Assembly: GCA_947630285.1 (NCBI GenBank)
Contig: CANRHD010000020.1
Span: 1 to 35,050 of the forward strand
Direction of reading: 5' to 3'
Length of the DNA stretch: 35,050 nt
Source: an uncultured Clostridia bacterium
GTDB taxonomy: Bacteria > Bacillota > Clostridia > Oscillospirales > Acutalibacteraceae
Part shown: positions 31,216 through 35,050 of the stretch, piece by piece
How the letters are laid out: every line of letters begins with the position of its first letter
Numbering within the stretch: the stretch's first letter is position 1
Notes under the pieces: model-generated
Databases searched by the model: none
Told to the model about the DNA's origin: nothing
The model's input: the letters and a program-made list of their open reading frames with translations, nothing else
Translations under genes and position numbers: made by a program

Positions 31216-32263
31216 CGTTATCACCCTTTTTATCGCTTTCTTTAGCCTTGATTTTTTCTTTCTGCGTCTTTTTTACGAGCCTGCGCCTGTTGATTTCTTC
31301 GGTCTTTTCCTCGTCGCTCTGCCCTGCGTCGTAATCCTTTTCGGGCGGCAGAACTTCAACCGGACTGAAGCTGACGGGATTTTTCTTCAATTCAAAATAT
31401 TTTGAAATAAGTATTGCCGCGCAAAGCACCGCTATAACCGCCGAGAGTATCTGCGAAATTCTTATGCTTGTGTTCGGTATATAAAGGCTGTCCGTTCTGA
31501 AGCCCTCCACTATCGCCCTCTCACAGCCGTAAATTACCCCGTACCAAAGAATAAGCTGGCCGGCGAATTTATAATGCCTTCTGCATATGTAATAGATTAT
31601 AAAAAAGCCTATAATGCACCATAAGGATTCATACAGGAATGTCGGGTGAACCGGCATCGAGGGGTCAACGCTTATGCCCTTTTCCTCAAAAAAGGCATAA
31701 TTTTCAATCATATACGAAGAAATTTTATTGCTGAACATACCCCAGGGCATATCGGTATTTGTGCCGAACGCCTCCTGGTTGGCAAAATTGCCCCATCTGC
31801 CTATACCCTGGCCTATGAGGAAGCTCATGGAACACATATCAAGCAGTTTTAGGAAATTAATATCAACCTTTTTGCAAACGAAGTAACCCACAAGCACGGC
31901 GCCTATGAGTCCGCCGTAAATTGCAAGTCCGCCGTTCCAAATCTGCGGTATTTCGGAAAGGTGCTGTGAATAGTAATCCCATTCAAATATGACATAGTAG
32001 AGCCGTGCGCCGATTATTCCGCCTATCGTGCCGAACAAAAGCACATCAAGCATTTTGTTAAGATCTATTTTCCATTTGTAAGCAAGCCTGCCGCCGAAAA
32101 GCACGGCAAGCAGGAAGCCGAACGCAATTATAAGCCCGTAAAACTTAATGCTCACATCAATGTTAAAATAAGGAATTGTAAATTCAACAAAGGTAGAGTA
32201 AACGCTTATGGGCTTGTCAAGGAAAGTGAAATACACTTCCGAATAATCAGTCAGAAATCTCAT
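31208..32263 (-). CDS. lgt: Lgt, prolipoprotein diacylglyceryl transferase
   Basis: 351 residues with about seven membrane helices. The signature GRWGNFANQEAFG (155-167) and HPTFLYES (206-213) are intact. It attaches diacylglycerol to the lipobox cysteine of prelipoproteins, such as the ApbE encoded at 25.3-26.4 kb. The C-terminal 55 residues form a charged, Lys/Glu-rich cytoplasmic tail (EKTEEINRRRLVKKTQKEK), longer than the roughly 270-residue core enzyme and of unknown use. It starts two bases after the upstream peptidase gene. Confidence 0.95.
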   Translation of the reverse strand: MRFLTDYSEVYFTFLDKPISVYSTFVEFTIPYFNIDVSIKFYGLIIAFGFLLAVLFGGRLAYKWKIDLNKMLDVLLFGTIGGIIGARLYYVIFEWDYYSQHLSEIPQIWNGGLAIYGGLIGAVLVGYFVCKKVDINFLKLLDMCSMSFLIGQGIGRWGNFANQEAFGTNTDMPWGMFSNKISSYMIENYAFFEEKGISVDPSMPVHPTFLYESLWCIIGFFIIYYICRRHYKFAGQLILWYGVIYGCERAIVEGFRTDSLYIPNTSIRISQILSAVIAVLCAAILISKYFELKKNPVSFSPVEVLPPEKDYDAGQSDEEKTEEINRRRLVKKTQKEKIKAKESDKKGDNDG

Positions 32264-32265
32264 AA

Positions 32266-33549
32266 TTATTCTCCTTCGGGGTTAATTACGCAAAGCGAAC
32301 AGCAATCGGTATCGATCGACTCGTTAAGCCTTTTGTTTAATTCGTCAAGAGTGAGGCTTTCGAGCGTTTTGATGTCGTCGAAAACGCACTCCCCTGCGAA
32401 CTCGGAGGCTATCATATTGTTTGCTATTTCGTCAATGTCGTTATATGCCATAATGGCTCTGCCGTAGAGCTTGCGCCTTACTCTTTCAAAATCCTCACGC
32501 TCTATCCCGTTTTCTTTCAGGTATTTTATTCTTTGTACTATCTTCTCCTTTACCTGCAAAGCCTTGTCGCTTTCGCCGGTAAATATAGAAGCCGAATATC
32601 CGTAACCGCAGAAATATTCAAAATCAAACGAGGTGTTTATAAGCCCCGACTCAAGCATCTCGTTATAAAGCGGCGAGGTTTTGCCGCACACCGCGTCTAA
32701 AATAATATTGCTGAGCGTTATTTCCCTGTTGGTTCTCTCCGGCGTTTTGATGTTTTCCTTAAATCCGAGGGCAAAAAGCGGAGAAGCTACGGAAAGCTTG
32801 AGCTGAGTATATTCCTCGTTCACCTCTTTCGGCTCTTCAAAAAATTTTCTTTCAATCCTGACGGGTTCCTGCTTTTTCAGCACCTTGTCGGCAACCCTTA
32901 CAACGGCGTCCGGGTCAACATTTCCCACAACGCAGAACGCCATATTGCTTAAATTGTAGAATGTGTTATAGCATTTATAAAGCAAATCTGCGGTTATGTG
33001 CGAAATGGACTCCACCGTTCCGGCAATGTCTATCCTTACGGGGTGCGTCTTATACATTGCCCTGAGCAGAGAAAAAAGCAGTTCCCACGACGGCTCGTCC
33101 TGAGTCATCTTAATCTCCTGCCCTATAATGCCTTGCTCCTTTTCGACGGTAGCTTGGGTAAAATACGGGTGCGTTACAAAATCAAGCAAAATTTCAAGGT
33201 TTTCTTCCAAATTTTTTGAACAGCTGAAAAGATAGCAGGTTCTGTCAAACGAGGTGTAGGCGTTTGCGCTTGCGCCCGTTTTGGCGTATCTTTCAAAGGC
33301 ATCAAGCTCTTCGCTTTCAAATAACTTGTGTTCAAGGAAATGCGCTATTCCCTCCGGAACGCAGGTGTACCCGTTCTCGCCTTCAAGCTTAAACTGTGTG
33401 TCGATAGAGCCGTATTTAGTGCCGAAAATAACATAGGTCGAAGAATAGTTTTCCTTGGGGTAAATCAGCATTTTAAGGCCCGACTGATGGGATATTTCAT
33501 AGTATTTTTCCTTTAGCTTTTCGCTGATTATCTCTTTTACATTATTCAT
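32266..33549 (-). CDS. yfmH: M16 metallopeptidase with intact zinc site (YfmH-like)
   Basis: 427 residues from the ATG reading MNNVKEIISEKL, with an AGGAGGGCGG site upstream. The zinc motif HFLEH is at 70-74 (His70, Glu73, His74) in EGIAHFLEHKLFE. The two M16 halves are present, with RGxxxY-like sequence in the second half. It is the active partner of the next gene, as usual for YfmF/YfmH pairs; in Bacillus the pair is named for a link to elongation factor P modification. The overlap of eight bases with the partner gene supports one heteromeric protease. Confidence 0.9.
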   Translation of the reverse strand: MNNVKEIISEKLKEKYYEISHQSGLKMLIYPKENYSSTYVIFGTKYGSIDTQFKLEGENGYTCVPEGIAHFLEHKLFESEELDAFERYAKTGASANAYTSFDRTCYLFSCSKNLEENLEILLDFVTHPYFTQATVEKEQGIIGQEIKMTQDEPSWELLFSLLRAMYKTHPVRIDIAGTVESISHITADLLYKCYNTFYNLSNMAFCVVGNVDPDAVVRVADKVLKKQEPVRIERKFFEEPKEVNEEYTQLKLSVASPLFALGFKENIKTPERTNREITLSNIILDAVCGKTSPLYNEMLESGLINTSFDFEYFCGYGYSASIFTGESDKALQVKEKIVQRIKYLKENGIEREDFERVRRKLYGRAIMAYNDIDEIANNMIASEFAGECVFDDIKTLESLTLDELNKRLNESIDTDCCSLCVINPEGE

Positions 33550-34822
33550 TGCGGCCGCCCTCCTTTCCTTTGAGCATATAAATCGTATCAAGCGTTATCG
33601 CATTGGCCGCCGCCGTTATATCCTCCCTTGTAACCTTTTCGTAGTTTTCTATTATCTCCTCCAAAGGTATAATCGGCTCGTCAAGCTTGGTATTCAGAAA
33701 TGCGTCAATTCCGTCGGGCGTGTCGCAAACGCCTCTCAGCGAATCGCATATTGCGGTTTTGGACGCCTCGAAGTCCTTTTCCTCAAATTCGCCCTTTTTC
33801 ATTATTTCAAGCTGTTTGGCTATTTCGTCAAGAGCCTTTTGCCTGTTTTCGCTCTCGATACCCGACTGAATTACTATAATTCCCTTTTCCCTGTAAAGGC
33901 GTGCCGAGCAGTAATAGCACAGGCTCAGCTTTTCCCTGACATTCATAAAAAGCCTTGAATACGGGCCGCCTCCGAAAATATCAACCATCATCTGATAGGC
34001 GTAAAAATTGTCGTCCTTGGACTTCATGCCGCTTCTGTAGCCTATTACAAGCTTGGACTGGTTAATATCCATTTCCTCGGTCACTTCGGTTACGCCCTCG
34101 GCGCACTCAACAAATACGGTTTCGTTTTTCAGGGGTCTGCGCTCAACGGCGGAAAAATATTCTTCAACAAGCCGCTTCGATTTTTCCTCATTGAAAGCGC
34201 CTATCAGGTTTACCTGAACTGTTGCGTTTTGCAAAAGCTCGCGCCACGCTTTGTAAGCGGAGCTTTCATCGGCCTTGCGCATATCCTCAAGTATCTCCTG
34301 CTTCGTGATGCCGAAGACCTCTTCGCTGCACATATTCTCAATCATTCTTGTAAACGCATATTGGCGCTTGTCGTTTACCTCGCTCTCAATATCCTCTATT
34401 TTAAGCCTTTTTACGAGTTCGAATTTCTGCTTTTCAAATTTTTCGCCGTCCGTGCAGGGCTCGAAAAGGAGCTTTAATAGAAGCTCAAGCGTCTTATAGC
34501 TTATGTCCTCGCCGTCGAGGGCAAATTTATTGTTGATGCAGGTGGCGCTAAGCTCGATTTTACTGCTTTCGCCCCGTTTTATGACCGAGCCGTTTACATA
34601 TGCGCCGTACAGGTTTTCAAGCCGTGCGCTCAATGCCGCCGGATTGGGATAATCCTTTGATGAATAAGTTAAATATTTCGGAATAATAATATTTTCTGCA
34701 AGGTTAATGCTTCTGGGGACAAGCAATGAAACGCTTATCTGCGAGGTTTTAAAGTCCTCCGCCGGAACGCATACGAGCCTTAGCTTTTCTCCGAGTTCAG
34801 TTACCTTGGGATTTATAACCAT
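33542..34822 (-). CDS. yfmF: M16-family peptidase partner lacking the zinc motif (YfmF-like)
   Basis: 426 residues from the ATG reading MVINPKVTELGEKL, after a GGGAGAAAT site; the 49 residues upstream in frame are AT-rich leader sequence and rejected. The M16 fold is recognisable (RLENLYGAYVNGSVIKRGESS, YQMMVDIFGGGPYSRLFMNVREKLSLCYYCSARLYREKG). HxxEH is absent, so it is the non-catalytic subunit that completes the chamber with the active partner downstream. It is the first gene of the yfmF-yfmH-lgt-folD unit. Confidence 0.9.
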   Translation of the reverse strand: MVINPKVTELGEKLRLVCVPAEDFKTSQISVSLLVPRSINLAENIIIPKYLTYSSKDYPNPAALSARLENLYGAYVNGSVIKRGESSKIELSATCINNKFALDGEDISYKTLELLLKLLFEPCTDGEKFEKQKFELVKRLKIEDIESEVNDKRQYAFTRMIENMCSEEVFGITKQEILEDMRKADESSAYKAWRELLQNATVQVNLIGAFNEEKSKRLVEEYFSAVERRPLKNETVFVECAEGVTEVTEEMDINQSKLVIGYRSGMKSKDDNFYAYQMMVDIFGGGPYSRLFMNVREKLSLCYYCSARLYREKGIIVIQSGIESENRQKALDEIAKQLEIMKKGEFEEKDFEASKTAICDSLRGVCDTPDGIDAFLNTKLDEPIIPLEEIIENYEKVTREDITAAANAITLDTIYMLKGKEGGRNE

Positions 34823-34910
34823 ATTTCTCCCTGACCTTTCGTGTTGAAATATAATGCAAAAATCAAGAGTTAAAAGCCGAATTTTCGCCAATATTAAAAT
34901 ACAATAAATA

Positions 34911-34939
34911 ATTTTAACATAAACAGCATAAAATTTCCA
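34911..34939 (-). promoter_or_regulatory. Putative promoter of the yfmF operon
   Basis: On the minus strand TGGAAA (34934-34939), 17 bases, then TAAAAT with an upstream TG (34911-34916). The leader would be about 80 bases. The -35 box matches four of six positions. Confidence 0.5.
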
Positions 34940-35003
34940 CAGCTTATTGAAAATTAAATAAAAATTCATTAATAATTTTTGCCTGATAATTTTTGTTTAA
35001 ACA

Positions 35004-35032
35004 TTTACAAAAATAATTAAATATGATATTAT
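35004..35032 (+). promoter_or_regulatory. Putative promoter pointing off the right edge
   Basis: TTTACA (35004-35009), 17 bases, then TATTAT (35027-35032) in very AT-rich sequence. A perfect TATAAT lies at 35030-35035 but with a 20-base spacer. It probably serves a gene beyond the window. Confidence 0.35.
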
Positions 35033-35050
35033 AATTTGATAAGAAAAAAG

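Overview
The window looks like chromosome of a low-to-mid GC anaerobic Firmicute, most likely a gut-type clostridium of the Ruminococcaceae/Oscillospirales kind. This rests on a clustered ctsR-mcsA-mcsB-clpC stress operon with CtsR boxes, a complete Rnf complex, a LytTR/AgrB peptide quorum-sensing locus, a YfmF/YfmH M16 peptidase pair, and Gram-positive style ribosome sites. Genus cannot be named from the sequence alone. I see no rRNA, tRNA, CRISPR array or transposase gene.

Layout. 1-5.9 kb (minus strand): a large secreted RHS/YD-repeat wall protein that stops early, a 530-bp gene-free stretch, a small secreted protein, and an ECF sigma factor with its membrane partner (DUF4367-like). 6.0-9.5 kb: an agr-type quorum-sensing locus. 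A sensor kinase, a LytTR response regulator and an XRE repressor-like gene run on the minus strand. A 47-residue AgrD-like peptide precursor and AgrB run divergently on the plus strand. The peptide has no cysteine; a serine sits where the (thio)lactone-forming cysteine normally is. 9.8-12.5 kb: an FAD-dependent oxidoreductase and an RlmI-type rRNA methyltransferase. 12.6-17.4 kb: clpC, mcsB, mcsA, ctsR and a small unknown gene. 17.5-19.3 kb: a tiny Cys/Gly-rich membrane peptide and an FAD/Rieske oxidoreductase. 19.4-26.4 kb: an operon apbE - NusG-II protein - Gx transporter - rnfC-D-G-E-A-B. It encodes the ferredoxin:NAD+ ion pump and the flavin transferase that loads FMN onto RnfD and RnfG. 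26.5-30.1 kb: an iron alcohol dehydrogenase, a GH28 hydrolase and a PfkB sugar kinase. 30.3-34.8 kb (minus): yfmF-yfmH-lgt-folD.

Two things stand out. First, the agr locus with the Cys-less AgrD, the XRE gene in its middle, and a perfect palindrome covering the -10 box of the kinase/regulator promoter. Second, a family of about 250-bp non-coding repeats: two full copies (9481-9734 plus strand, 17684-17935 minus strand) and one partial copy (30195-30277). They fold into several hairpins whose base changes between copies are compensated. Each full copy sits between two directly repeated copies (28 and 33 bp) of a host gene's Rho-independent terminator hairpin. This looks like a mobile or RNA-structured element that lands in terminators and duplicates them. 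No mobilising protein is encoded here.
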